Shown: positions 12,125 to 23,800 of the stretch, in pieces | How the letters are laid out: each line of letters begins with the position of its first letter | How positions within the stretch are numbered: the stretch's first letter is position 1 | Origin: Eucalyptus grandis | Taxonomy: Eukaryota > Streptophyta > Magnoliopsida > Myrtales > Myrtaceae | Assembly: GCF_016545825.1 (NCBI RefSeq) | Contig: NC_052612.1 | Coordinates: 42,205,738 to 42,269,737 of the forward strand | Direction of reading: 5' to 3' | Length of the DNA stretch: 64,000 nucleotides | The notes under the pieces: generated by a model | The model's database searches: none | What the model saw: only the letters and a program-made list of their open reading frames with translations | What the model was told of the DNA's origin: nothing | Position numbers and translations under genes: made by a program

Positions 12125-14851
12125 ATGTGGGCGCTTCGCCGAGCCTCTGGTCCTCTCAAGTAACCACCTTTCTCTCGTCTCGTTGCTTCTCTGTCGCGTT
12201 GCTTTCGACCCATTTCTGTTTATTTGAAGTCTCGTCCGATGCATGGGCTAGTCGCTGAATCCACGTGCTGAATGAGCTTGCTGCCGTTTGGGTTGGTTGG
12301 GTCGAGGTTTAGCTTCAATCTAGTCATGGGCTGGTGAGACGGTGATTTTCTTTGTTTTTTCCGGAGTTTCCGGGCAATCGAAGAGAGCCCTTTTTCTTGC
12401 GTGTTGTTTTGATGCTGGTTGTAATCAGGATCAGAGAGTGGAATGGGGTGGCCTCTTTTGAGGTGTAAATTAGGCTTGTTTGCAGGGAATGGACTATAAT
12501 TGTGGAAATGGACGATGGGAGGGCGTTTTAAGTTTTGTCACATGATCGTCCTACTTGTTTCAGTACTTTCCCTGTGGATTGGTGGCCAGCTTGGGAGTGT
12601 ACATTCTCATTCAAGTGCCATCTTTTCGTGCTTGGGCAATGAAGTTATTCTTAGAACTGTGGTCCAACGTTCGAGGGATTTAAGGACGATAGGATGCAGC
12701 AGCCGATGGCACAACTCATTCCAGACAGCTACTTGTGGCATCTCAGGATTACTTCATTCTTTTAATTCTTTTAGACTTGGCCTGTTGGAAAAATTTTCTC
12801 TGTAGAATGTTTTCGTCTCTAGGCTCACTGGAATGAGTGTGTGATTTGCTCTTCTCATGTATGCAGAAACTGCAGTTCTGGGGTGGTGCTAGGGCGATCC
12901 AGTTCTGTTAAATCAGAGAGCCACGTGGATGATGCCACGGGCATTATCAGGCTCCCTATGTTAGAGAGCTTTGACCAAGCGGGTGATAATACATCTTCAC
13001 GACGGTTTATGAGGGTTTTCAATTTTTCTTCAAAAGCTCATGGTAGAAGCTGCGTAGGGGAAGATGACTATAAAGCTGAACTTGGAGCATCAATTAATAC
13101 CAAGTCCATTTCAGAGAGCAAAGAGGATGTTGATGATGGGTTAATTTCAGAGGCGGAGTTTTCTCATCATGATGATGAAGAATCTTCTGGAAGTAGTTTG
13201 GAAAAGCTGGAAACGAAGACTCGTCCTACAGGGAGAACATCAGTGAGGAGAGCTTCATCAGCACTCTTCACGGCCATCGTTCGCACTTCAAGTCAGTCCT
13301 TGAGGACTGTCCTTGATAAGTGGTTAGAAGAAGGGAAAGATTTGGGCAGGGATGAGATATCATTGACCATGTCTAACCTTCGTGGCCGTAAAATGTATGG
13401 GAGGGCCTTGCAGGTGGTTTGATTTGCTCTGCTTTTCTTCCAAGGGTTATTTGTATTTTAATTTAGATTTATTTCCACATTGTAGAGCAGCATACAGTTT
13501 TCTAAGTCATTAGTGCCCCCCCTGTCTTCTGTATTCCTGAATCTCTTTGTAGGCTTGATTTTGAATTTGCTGCTCATTAGATACATGTTAACACGATGTT
13601 GGTTTGCAGCTTTCAGAGTGGTTGAAGAAGCATTTCCCTTCTTCCGAGAGAGATTATGCATCTCAAGTTGATCTAATTGCCAAGGTGCTTGGACTAGAGG
13701 AGGCAGAGAACTATGTTGAGAATATTCCAGAATCCTTCCAGGGGGAAAGAGTCTACAGGACATTGTTGGCAAGCTGTGTCATGGCGAACAACATCAGAAA
13801 AGCAGAGGAAGTTTTCAATAAAATGAGGGATCGAGAATTTCCTCTGACACCATTTGCTTGCGACCAGTTGCTCCTGCTTTACAGTAGGCATGACAGGAAG
13901 AAGATCTCTGATGTATTGTTGTTGATGGAGAAGGAAAATGTTAAGTCCTCTGCCTTCACCTACAGGCTCTTAATAAATGTCAAAGGCCGAATAAATGATC
14001 TGAAAGGCATGGATCAAGTTGTTGAGGCGATGAAGGCTGAAGGCATGGAATGTGACCTCATGACAAAAGCTAGCTTGGCTCAGTATTATATATCAGGTGG
14101 AATGAAGGAGAAAGTGGAGGCTATTGTGAAAGAGATGGAAGGTGGAGATTGGAAAAGACACAGGCCAGCTTGCGAATATTTGCTTCCTATTTATGCAGGG
14201 CTTGGAAAAGCGGATGAAGTGAGAAGAGTTTGGGCACTTTGCATGCCAAAGCCAACGCTATCAGAGTTCACTGCCGTGATGGAAGCTTGGGGTAAGTTGA
14301 AAGATATCAAAGAAGCAGAAGCCACTTTCAATCTAATGATGGAAACAGGATGTCGGATCCCCTCGAAGACTTACTTGGTCCTCCTGAAGATGTATGTAGA
14401 CAATAAGATGCCGAACAAAGCAAAGGATGTGGTTAGACGCATGTCAGATAGCGGGTGTGTTATTGGGCCATTAACTTGGGATGCTCTTGTGAGGCTTTAC
14501 GTGGAAGCGGGTGAAGTTGAAAAGGCCGACTCTTTTTTGCAGAAGGCGGTGAAGAAGAACCCGCAGAAGCCAATGTACTCATCTATGACGGCCATCATGG
14601 AGGAGTATGCAAAAAGGGGTGACGTCCACAAGTCTGAGAAGATCTTTCACCAAATAAGGCAGGCTGGTTATCCTGGTCGAGCGCAGCTCTTTAGATTCCT
14701 AACTATGGCTTATATAAATGCAAAAGCTCCAGCTTATGGGCTTTGGGAGAGGATGAAAGCAGATGATATATTTCCAGATAAAAACTTGGTGAGGCAGTTG
14801 GCTTTGGTTAATCCATTTAAAAGCTCAAGTGTCTCGAATTTGTTAGACTGA
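12125..14851 (+). CDS. PPR596: P-class pentatricopeptide repeat protein, PPR596-like
   Basis: Three exons: 12125-12159, 12867-13413, 13610-14851; 1,824 nt, 607 aa. The 35-nt first exon encodes MWALRRASGPLK, the start I associate with the plant PPR596 group (Arabidopsis member about 596 aa), and is joined in frame by GT-AG introns. Residues 1 to about 60 are basic and Ser-rich, as in a mitochondrial presequence. An acidic, Ser-rich linker follows (around DDGLISEAEFSHHDDEESS). From about residue 241 to 590 there are tandem 35-residue helical hairpins, for example VYRTLLASCVMANNIRKAEE and TYRLLINVKGRINDLKGMDQ, so it is a P-class PPR without E or DYW domain. PPR proteins bind organellar RNA, and PPR596 affects rps3 editing in Arabidopsis mitochondria. 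Orthology versus a close paralogue is not proven. Confidence 0.9.
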
Positions 14852-15412
14852 TGTTTCCTAGGCTACATATTTATATCTTCTAACTTCCGCTTCTTACCCG
14901 ATTAAGAGGAACAAGCTGACGTATTGTATCTGGAGATGAGCCTCTTCTGCCTCTCTGATTTTCTATATTGGTCTCCTTCTCTCGATGGACCACACAGCAC
15001 GTTGAATCTAAGCATACTTTTGGAGCTGTTTGATTTTAAGATGAACTGTAAGGATGATACAGAGCGGACTCGTCTTTGTGCTTGGAGTGGATTCGATAAT
15101 GTTCTTCGATCATCATCTCAGTGAGAAAAGATGGCTTGTCGTCCTTTTTTTTGCCATATCCTTTGCCCTGATGTTCAAGCAATGTGTGACTCGTTCAAGA
15201 TGCATGAAGAAGCCAGTGGAGTATGGTATTCTTTAGGTTTCAGGAAGCGAAACCTTGGATCCGTGTCACATTTTCGTAATGCATCGGACTTTAGCCTTGA
15301 TAACAGGATGGAAAGAAAACATATCTATGCGGTGCGTTAACTGGAAGAATAAAAGACTGACGACTGCTCACAGATGATATTTCCATTTGAACTATCAAGC
15401 TCTTTGCGTTAT
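14852..15412 (+). other. 3' flank of the PPR gene
   Basis: This follows the TGA stop at 14849-14851. It probably contains the 3' UTR, with an AATAAA word near 15347. The short frames here have no recognisable homology. Confidence 0.4.
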
Positions 15413-15803
15413 CAAAGCATGTGAAGAAACTTCAAAGAAAAGAGCTCTGCAAATTAAATATATTGACTAAACCGCTTAAGGCATTGCTTATGCACGTTAG
15501 AAAAAAAATGGCTTTTGAGTGCAGAGAATTTGCTGCGGCTTCACGAAACTGCAGAGAAAGCATAAAATACCCTGTTAAATAAAAACCGAATCCAATTCAT
15601 TGAGATTGTGTTTTGTTGTTTGGATATAAATTGAGATAGGATAATTAAGGTGGGATTAAAAATGTTCCGTACTATGAAATGTCTCATCATATATATTTGA
15701 TCAAACCTAGGATACGATGGAAAGTCCCATTTTCGAGCTGGATGATGTCACCACTGTTTCTCATTAGTATCTTGACATTATTGGATTCTACTGTGAGTTT
15801 TTG

Positions 15804-16152
15804 CTAGTTTTTCCTTATTAGTCCCGAATCCTGATTCTTCCACTTTGTCGAATTAGTAGTATAAATTTGGAGAAGAACAAAAGAACCTGCTTCATTGTTA
15901 AGTCTCTCCAGATATAATGAAAAATCCAAATGTCCATCTACCCTGTCTGTATTTTGATCGAGAGGCTCATAAATTGCGCCAACCATCTTCATGGCTTTGG
16001 TCATTCAGGTATGGAGGGTGCTCATCAGCATCTTCTGATGAATTTCCGATGGTGATTTCAACGGATGATCGAGGAGGCCATCGCGACGATTGACGAAAAG
16101 AGAGGGTTGAGCACATTTGGCAATTGCCAAATACGTGGAAGACAAGCACCAA
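15804..16152 (-). pseudogene. Frameshifted relative of the 113-codon ORF, copy 1
   Basis: Two overlapping minus frames (16152-15967 and 16004-15804) together match the single frame of copy 2. They share CSTLSFRQSSRWPPRSS and GHLDFSLY. The frame breaks after EDADEH, where copy 1 changes phase. The protein family is not recognised. It may be a captured gene fragment or a chance frame that was duplicated. Confidence 0.4.
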
Positions 16153-16656
16153 CGTCGACGCTCATGCGAAAACTTTTCGAAGTAACTCTTCATATGAAAG
16201 CATGCGAAGAAACTTAAAAGAAAAGAACTCTGCAATGATTTGCAAACCTGACTTAAGAATATATTAAATGAATTGACTATGCCGCTTGAGGCATTGCTCA
16301 TGCACGTTAAAGGAAAATAGCTTTTGAGTGCAGAGCACTTGCTGCAGCTTCGCGAAAATGCAGTCAAAGCATAGATATTCATATTGTTGAATAAAACCCG
16401 AGTCTAATTCATCAGGACTGCATTTGGTTGTCAGGATACGGATTAAGATGGGATAGACCAAAGTGGGTTTAAAAATCTTCCATACTATGAAATGTCTCAT
16501 CATCTATATTTGATCAACCTAGGATATGATGGAAAGTCCCATCTCGAGCCTATTGTGACGTCCAACAAACCCATCAAAATCCTGACTCCCGACACCATCC
16601 AGAAGTGGCTGATGTCACCACGTTTCTTCATTAGTATCTTAACATTATTGGATTCT

Positions 16657-16949
16657 ACTTGGACTTGAGCAAATCCTTAAACTGCTCCACCCTGAATCGG
16701 GCATCCCAGGTGCCCAGTTAGCCCCCATTTACCGGGGGTTTAACTGTGATTATGGGATAATGTCCCCATTGGGTATCCCCGCCAACTCCCGACAAGGGAG
16801 AGGGACCCATCTTCGGATCCCGTGAGCCCTTCTCAGATACTAGGGCTGGGTTCGCGAAATGAAGAAGGCCGGCGTCACCCACGTGAGTGGGTTGCCTGGG
16901 GTGGCAGCGGGACCGTTTCTTCATTAGTATCTTAACATTATTGGATTCT
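16657..16949. repeat. 293-bp GC-rich insertion bounded by a perfect 36-bp direct repeat
   Basis: The 36-bp block beginning cgtttcttcattagtatc occurs at 16621-16656 and again, identically, at 16914-16949. Between them is a GC-rich stretch (for example ccgggggtttaac and gggtatccccgcc) unlike the AT-rich surroundings. Copy 1 of the large duplication has the block only once, so the GC-rich segment and the duplicated flank were gained together. The origin of the inserted segment is unknown. Confidence 0.8.
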
Positions 16950-16962
16950 GCTGAAGTTTTTG

Positions 16963-17304
16963 CTAGTTTTTCCTTACTAGTCCCGAGTCCTGATGCTTCC
17001 ACTTTGTCGTATTAGTTGTATAATTTTGGAAAAGAACAAATGCTCCATTGTCAAGTCTCTCCGGGTATAATGAAAAATCCAAATGTCCATCCACCGTGTT
17101 TGTATTTTGATCGAGAGGCTCATGAATTTCGCCAACCATCTTCATGGCTTTGGTCATTCGGATACGGAGGTGTTCATCGGCATCCTCTGATGAATTCCCG
17201 ATGGTGATTTCAACAGATGATCGAGGAGGCCATCGTGACGATTGACGAAAAGAGAGGGTTGAGCACATTTCGCAATGGCCAAATGCGTGGAAGACAAGCA
17301 CCAA
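16963..17304 (-). CDS. Unrecognised 113-codon ORF in duplication copy 2
   Basis: A single uninterrupted ATG frame of 113 codons, ending GLVRKN-stop. Internal pieces include RSSVEITIGNSSEDADEH and PLDQNTNTVDGHLDFSLYPE. It is mostly hydrophilic, with no signal peptide, membrane segment or family motif that I recognise. Its counterpart in copy 1 is frameshifted, which argues against strong constraint. It may be a gene fragment carried by the repeat. Coding status is uncertain. Confidence 0.25.
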   Translation of the reverse strand: MVLVFHAFGHCEMCSTLSFRQSSRWPPRSSVEITIGNSSEDADEHLRIRMTKAMKMVGEIHEPLDQNTNTVDGHLDFSLYPERLDNGAFVLFQNYTTNTTKWKHQDSGLVRKN

Positions 17305-17345
17305 CGTTGGCGCTCACGCGAAATCTTTTCGAAGTAACTCTTCTG

Positions 17346-20300
17346 TGTTAAAGTGATATGCAGTAGTTGTAATTTGATGCCGAATCTTTATACAGAAAAC
17401 ACGGGGAATTTGTTGATTGATTGATTTCTTCCTTACTTTTCCATCAGTGCATTTCGCCCTTTTATTGTCTTTGCGGCGAAGGAAAATATTCACGAGAAGG
17501 AGATTTCAACATTTGTTTTTTTTCGACTTTTTGTACGGCTTCATCCAGATTCGCCCATGAGAACATTCATAGTATCAGTATGACGACTAGCAATTCGACA
17601 TTTTCTTGCAATCCCAGATTACGCATTTAATTTTTCAGAGACATAATGAATTGCAATCATCTCTACATGAAATAATCCACGCATTATAGCCCAAACTGTA
17701 CTGAATCTATTATATGGTGACCAATTCAATTTTAAATCTTTTAGCAATTTGTCAACTTTAGTTGGAAATTGCTAGCATACATGCCAGCGGACGTGGACAA
17801 TTTACAAATTTTTAAAACTTTCTGAATTATTTTTTTTCTTTTCTTCTCTTTTTCTCCTTTTTTTTCTCACAATATCTTAAAACTCATGGACCATTTTCCA
17901 TCTCTTTTTTTTTTGGTCGAATTCCCAACAGGTGAGATCTGCGGCCCCTTGGCTAAGAAGCAAAGAAAAGTTAAGAAGAAACAATAAAAAAAAAATCAGA
18001 AAAAAATTTAAAAAAGTAATTATCCACATTAGTGATTTTGGTAAAAATTGGTCAAAAGGAACTACGCTAATAAATTGTTAAAATGTTTTGGATTAAATTG
18101 TGACACATTTGAAATGATGAATAATGAATAAAAGAATAGTATAATGGGGAAAGCTAAATAATTCAATTTACACACTGTTATTGAATCGGTCGCCTTGTCG
18201 TAAGTTTATAACTTTTTCGATAATTTTCTCTGACTTTGGGTGGATGCGTGTTCCGACAAACTTGTCCCCTCGACAAAAAGCGACGAAGGAATTTGGTTAC
18301 ATCCATGGGGTTTGATTATTATGTCATACGACTTGAGAGTGCACTTTGTACACTCCGAATCGAAGACTACTTCAGCACCGTGCACTCAATCACGGTCAGA
18401 TTCGAGCACGAGACTTGCAAGCATCGAGGGGGGTTTGGTGGCGTGAAGGAACAATGAATGTGGCCAGTAAACATCGGCTACGTTCAAGCCAGGGAGATCG
18501 AATCTGGATGTGAACCGGGGTAGGTGCATTACATCCGCCAGATCCCAACGCACTCACAATAACGATAAATTATTTCGAGCAATGCTAGGATTACACGGAA
18601 TCCGTTTTACAATTTGATTAGCGCCGTCGTACTGTTGAGTTTTTTTTAGAACGTGACCAAGTTTGAGAGTTTTGCCTGGAAATGGTAATACAGAGCGTAC
18701 TAAATTAAAGCGACATGATTAATAGTAAGTCCGCATTCAAAAGAACTAGTCACATTCAACACCTAACGAAAGTCTCAGGGACAGTATTTTATATACAAAT
18801 TTATGCATTAGACTAAACGTTTGCTTTTGTGCGTAGCTTACTTTGTGGCAACCTGTTGAATTTTCTGAACTGGTGACAATGATAAAAGAGAAAAAATTGA
18901 ACTTCTACACATAGTCAACCGATTTGAATTGACTAATAGGGAAGGTAACCTCAGAAAAGAAATTTAGGGGCGCATGACAAACCAAAGTTTCCGTTGCAAA
19001 AATAATTTTTCTATTCCAGGTTTGTTTATGGAATAATCCATTTGATAAAACTATTTCATTTTTTTATTTTTTTGAAACATATTTCTACTCTAGTAATATG
19101 TTTGAAACAAAAATCAGAAGTAAATTTTTTTTACTTTTTTTTTTGGAATAAAAATAAGAAATAAAAAAATTTCTTATTACTCATTCTCTCTACTAGTCAG
19201 CCAGCCATCCACAATATGCCGCCCGCCGCCCACCACCATCGCTACCATCCGCTGCTTGGTAGCCCCTCAAAGGAGAAATTTTGTGTTGTCATCAAACAAA
19301 ATTATGTTTTAAAAATATAAATTTTGTATTGTTATTAAACAATAATTTTTTTTTTCAAAAACTCATCTAGTTAGAAATTTCATCGTTCACGCCTTATTAT
19401 ATTGAAGAAAAGTACACATTAACTCGAGACAAGAAAGAAGAACCTAGACGGACCCTTAAAACAGCAACAGACCCACAGGCGAATGTAAGACCTCACTGAT
19501 GTCCAGGTTCACCTTCAGCATTGCAAGCAGATTCAGACCAAAACAAAAAAAAACGATTTCGCAGCTGCCCACGTGAAGGCGAATGATGCCTCGAAAAACG
19601 TCGAGATTCACCGGCCGGCGCATGTCAGAAGGGACCGACTAATGCGGAATCTGGCAAATTAGGAAAGACAAAAGAAGAATAAGAAGAAGCAAATTAGAGA
19701 AAGAGAGAAAAGTTTCGATTTTTCCAGTGCCGTAAAGTTACCATTTTTTTGACAAAACCCATCGAAGAAAAACGCGACCCCCGTTCCTGTTCTTCACGTG
19801 CCTGTCTTCAGTGGAGACTCGAGAAGAAATTCGACTTTTCTAGAATATGACCGGACAATTGGAAAACGCCTCTTCAGTTTGCTTTCCAATCGGTGACAAC
19901 CCCACCTTACACGGCTGGATACCAAAAAGAGACGACCTGAAAAAGATCGTTTAATCCCACGGACGCCAGAGGTTCGGGACCTCCGTTTGACCTTCCGGCG
20001 AAACGCGTTTCAGCAGGCCATTTTGACGGTCCACAAGACGACCCGGTCCCGGTCGCGGTCCTACGATGTTTTGCTACAGTGATGTTTCCAGACAATTCTT
20101 GGGTTTTCCCCAGAAACAACGAGGTGGCCTGTGAACCCTCCCCGGCTATCTCCTCCATGAACGTAAGGATTTTTTGCTGTTACGATGCCCTTAAACATGG
20201 CACCGATTCAATGTCCATGTGGAGTATCGGGGCGGGTCGCCAAGAAAATCTAAACTTGTGGACAAGATACACCTCTCACGCAACACCAGATAGGCACTTT

Positions 20301-20750
20301 TACTCTCCAACGCTAGAATTGATCGCGTCAACGCAAAATTTGATCTGTTCAAACACCAAAAGGAGTCCACAGTGGCGTTCCACAAACCCCTTTTAGCATC
20401 TCCATCATCATTTTCATCCTCCAAAAAGACGATCTCTCTCTCTCTCTCTCTCTCTTTAACATCAAGAATCCACCAGCTGGGGTAAAGACTGAAAACGGGC
20501 AGGGCCATAATTGCGCATAAATACGGGGCAGACCGCCGTGGCAAAGGGGGAGGTCAGCTGGCACATTTACTGGCGTGCCCATCAGAGTCAAAAGCGACTT
20601 TTCCCATTCTTCCCCCAAGAGCTCATCCACATCCAGAGTCAGCACTTTCGGTCCCCACTCTGCATCCAAGAACAGAACGTGGGACAAATTCTAGATAAAA
20701 CCATTCGCCCGGCAACTGAAAATACGAATCTTGGTTGAAATTTCCTTCCC
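17346..20750. other. Intergenic region upstream of the GH31 gene
   Basis: No supported gene. Around 17690-17790 there is a degraded copy of the non-coding repeat seen at 7.2-7.5 kb (ctattatatggtgacc.attcaatttt). At 18960-19360, AT-rich arms flank a GC-rich core near 19195-19265 (gccgcccgccgcccacc), which may be a degraded MITE. A (CT)n run lies near 20430-20455. Confidence 0.45.
20430..20456. repeat. (CT)n microsatellite upstream of the GH31 gene
   Basis: About 13 CT dinucleotides lie roughly 370 bp upstream of the GH31 start. GA/CT tracts are common in plant promoters and 5' regions and can bind GAGA-binding proteins. A function here is only inferred. Confidence 0.85.
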
Positions 20751-20757
20751 AACCCTG

Positions 20758-20766
20758 TATATATAA
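20758..20766 (+). promoter_or_regulatory. TATA box of the GH31 gene
   Basis: TATATATAA lies about 52 bp upstream of the ATG at 20819, so the transcript would start near 20790 with a 5' UTR of only about 30 nt. Assignment is by sequence and spacing. Confidence 0.6.
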
Positions 20767-20818
20767 CACCCGAGAATCCATCGATTCTATTTCCTTGTTT
20801 GTTCGACTTCCCTAGAGA

Positions 20819-23800
20819 ATGTCGAGCCTCAAAATCACCAAAAAGCACCACAGGCACCTCAACAACCCCTTCCCTTCCGCTCCAAAGTCCCTGCCTTTCG
20901 TTCAGGGGACTCTGTTCTCCGAGTCCCTGACATTGGCGACACACCAGACCTTCCCAATCGGGAAAGATTTTCGGCTCACTTGGCAGTCAAGAAATGGAGG
21001 CTTTCTCTCAGTTTCTCACCGACTGCAGCCCGACAAATCCTTATGGTCCACCATCCCCGGACAAGCCTTTGTTTCCGGGGCTTTGGCCGAAACAGAGATT
21101 CAAGAAAGCAGAGGATCATTTGTCATCAAGGACAGAGAAGTCCGTTTGGTCTGTGATCATCAAACCATCGAAGACATAAGGGTGATCGATCATTTGGACA
21201 GTTTCTTGCATGCCACCGATCCTGATTTCCCTTCGGGATGTGTAGGATTTGATCAGAATGATGTGAAGAAAACAGAGTTCCCTGTCCTGATGATAACTGG
21301 CAGGATCTTTAGTATGAAAAAGAAGCGCCCTCAAGACTCCAGCTTGAGTAAGAAAATGACGCTAGGAAAGGATTGCACTTATGCAAGATACTGGGTTTTC
21401 TTTGGTCAGAAAAGCAGTCACCAAGTTGGGTTTCAGGTGAGGCTGGGCAAACCCAACTTCAACCTCAGCCAGGCAATTTCTCCGGCTGGTCTAAGAAGGC
21501 GTCAGGTCTTAAGACTGAAGCTGTGCCAGCTTCGGAAGAAGAAACTCGGATGGTGGTGGTCCTTTCGGAGGCCAAGAAATTATGTTGCGGTTTCCTCTGC
21601 TGAGGACGAAATAGTCGGAGTGAAGCCTCCAGAGTCCACAGAATTTAACAGGATTTGTCTCACTTATTCCAGCGAAAAAAGTGAAAAATTCTACGGTTTC
21701 GGGGAGCAGTTCTCTCACATGAATTTTAAAGGCCGAAGGGTGCCAATTTTCGTACAAGAACAGGGCATTGGACGAGGTGATCAGCCAATAACTTTCGCAG
21801 CTAATTTGGTTAGCCACAGGTTGGTAGCATTAAGCTCTGTCGTGAATTCACTGATCACAGATGGATATAATTGGAACATTTCACTTCTTTTGCAGGGCTG
21901 GGGGTGATTGGAGTACCACTTATGCTCCTTCACCGTTCTACATGACATCAAAGATGAGATCTCTTTATCTTGAAGGATACAACTATTCCATTTTCGATCT
22001 AACAAGACATGACAGAGTCCAGATACAGGTACCTCTTGATAACCGATGTCTGCAACTTTCTCGTTCACCACTGCAGATATTGTTGAAGGTGGGAATAGTT
22101 GAGCTCTGCTGGGACTATCAAGGAGAATTGTTGAAGTGACAAGCAAAACATGCAGTTCAAAGCTTTTGATGTTAGCTTGAATTCCTGCACATGCTAGAGC
22201 AATAAATAACTTGTGGGTTCTTCTAGAATGCTGTCTTCAAGGACTATCAACATTCTTTTGCCGTCAAGATATACTAAGATTTGTTTAAGAAGAATAGACT
22301 GAAGAAAGAGAAAACAATGTCCATACTCGTTTTTTCGGTTAAGAGTAGCGTACTTTGTATAGGTGCAGGTGAATGGTCCAGTAAATTAAATATGCAGTGG
22401 AGATTATACAGCATCCTGAACCCGTCTAATTTCATCCTCTCTTTTACTGGGCTGGCAGATGCATAATAATTCAATCGAAGGAAGTCTAGTGCACGGCAAC
22501 TCACCCACTGAGCTCCTTGAGCACTTCACAGGGACTATTGGGAGGCCCCCTGAGCTGCCTGAATGGATCATATCTGGAGCTGTAATTGGTATGCAGGGTG
22601 GCACAGACATGGTTCGCCATGTGTGGGATGAATTGAGGGCCTACAATGTTCCCATTTCTGCCTTTTGGTTGCAGGTAATTTCATGACTGCACAAGAAAAT
22701 TAGCAAAAAAGAGTAAAGACTTATCCAATTTCAGTAAATCAAATACAATGCCACTGACTTTAGTGGTCACTTTGCACTTGATCATATGACCTAAACAGGA
22801 GGATTTTAACTGATAGTGAAGTTGAACACCATCACTATAACGTCTAATTAAGATGAAGAAAACATGGACACCAGCGCCAACCATCAATACCCAATACAGT
22901 TTTACACACATAAAGCTCTGTCCATCAAATTGTAATGACTTAGTAGCATTCCTCAGGATTGGGTTGGGCACAGAGAGACATTCATTGGATCACAACTCTG
23001 GTGGAACTGGGAAGTGGATTCAACAAGGTACTGGGGATGGCGACAACTAATTAAGGATTTAGATGCTCAGCACATTAGAGTAATGACATACTGCAATCCG
23101 TGTCTGGCTCCGGTATTTAACCCTTCTCCTTCTGTTAAGCATACTTCTTTCTCAGTCTCAACGGGGAATCAAGATCTTCATCATATAACCTCCCACTCAT
23201 AATAGATTTTCAGCTTGTGAACTTATCAAGAAGCTTTCACTCTTGCTTGCAGGCTGAGGAGAACCCAAACAGGAGGAAGAATATGTTCGAGGAGGCAAAA
23301 AGACTGGGCATCTTGGTGAGAGATAAGACTGGGGAACCGTACATGGTTCCAAATACAGCTTTTGATGTTGGAATGCTGGATTTGACTCACCCAGATACAG
23401 AGAGTTGGTTTAAACAAATTTTACAAGATATGGTGGACGACGGAATCAGAGGATGGATGGCAGATTTTGGCGAAGGCCTTCCAGTGGATGCCAAACTCTA
23501 TTCAGGTTCTTAACTGCCAGCCTTTTTTTATTCGAAAGAAATAGTCTCGATCTTTTATCACATTTGTGTAACCCCTAACTTTATTATAACAGTTCTTCTC
23601 CCCCTTGAAAGCTAAGGATCCTACTAAGCAAGTAACACGCATCACTCACTATCCAAACTAATTTCTTCATGTAAGTCCACAGATAAGACATCACCATCAA
23701 TCTCCATTCCAATCTTTCTACCCCCAAAACATCAGACTGTTCCATGGTATATAGTATATTGGAACCATCACAAATTGAAAACACTGACAATAAAATGCAA

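Larger units (their letters stand above)
15413..17345. repeat. Head-to-tail segmental duplication, about 0.78 and 1.15 kb
   Basis: Copy 1 runs about 15413-16191 and copy 2 about 16196-17345. Both start with aaagcatg.gaagaaactt and end with cgaagtaactcttc. They stay collinear through shared landmarks such as gaaatgtctcatcat, gataatg/tcaaatgt blocks and gatcgaggaggccatcg. Copy 2 is longer because of two internal insertions, one of about 60 bp near 16545-16605 and one of 293 bp at 16657-16949. Many substitutions separate the copies, so the event is not very recent. No transposon ends are seen. Confidence 0.85.

Noticed and set aside
16718..17002. 94-codon minus ORF across the GC-rich insertion
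   Set aside because: It straddles the junction between the insertion and the duplicated sequence and exists only because of the insertion. No family was recognised.
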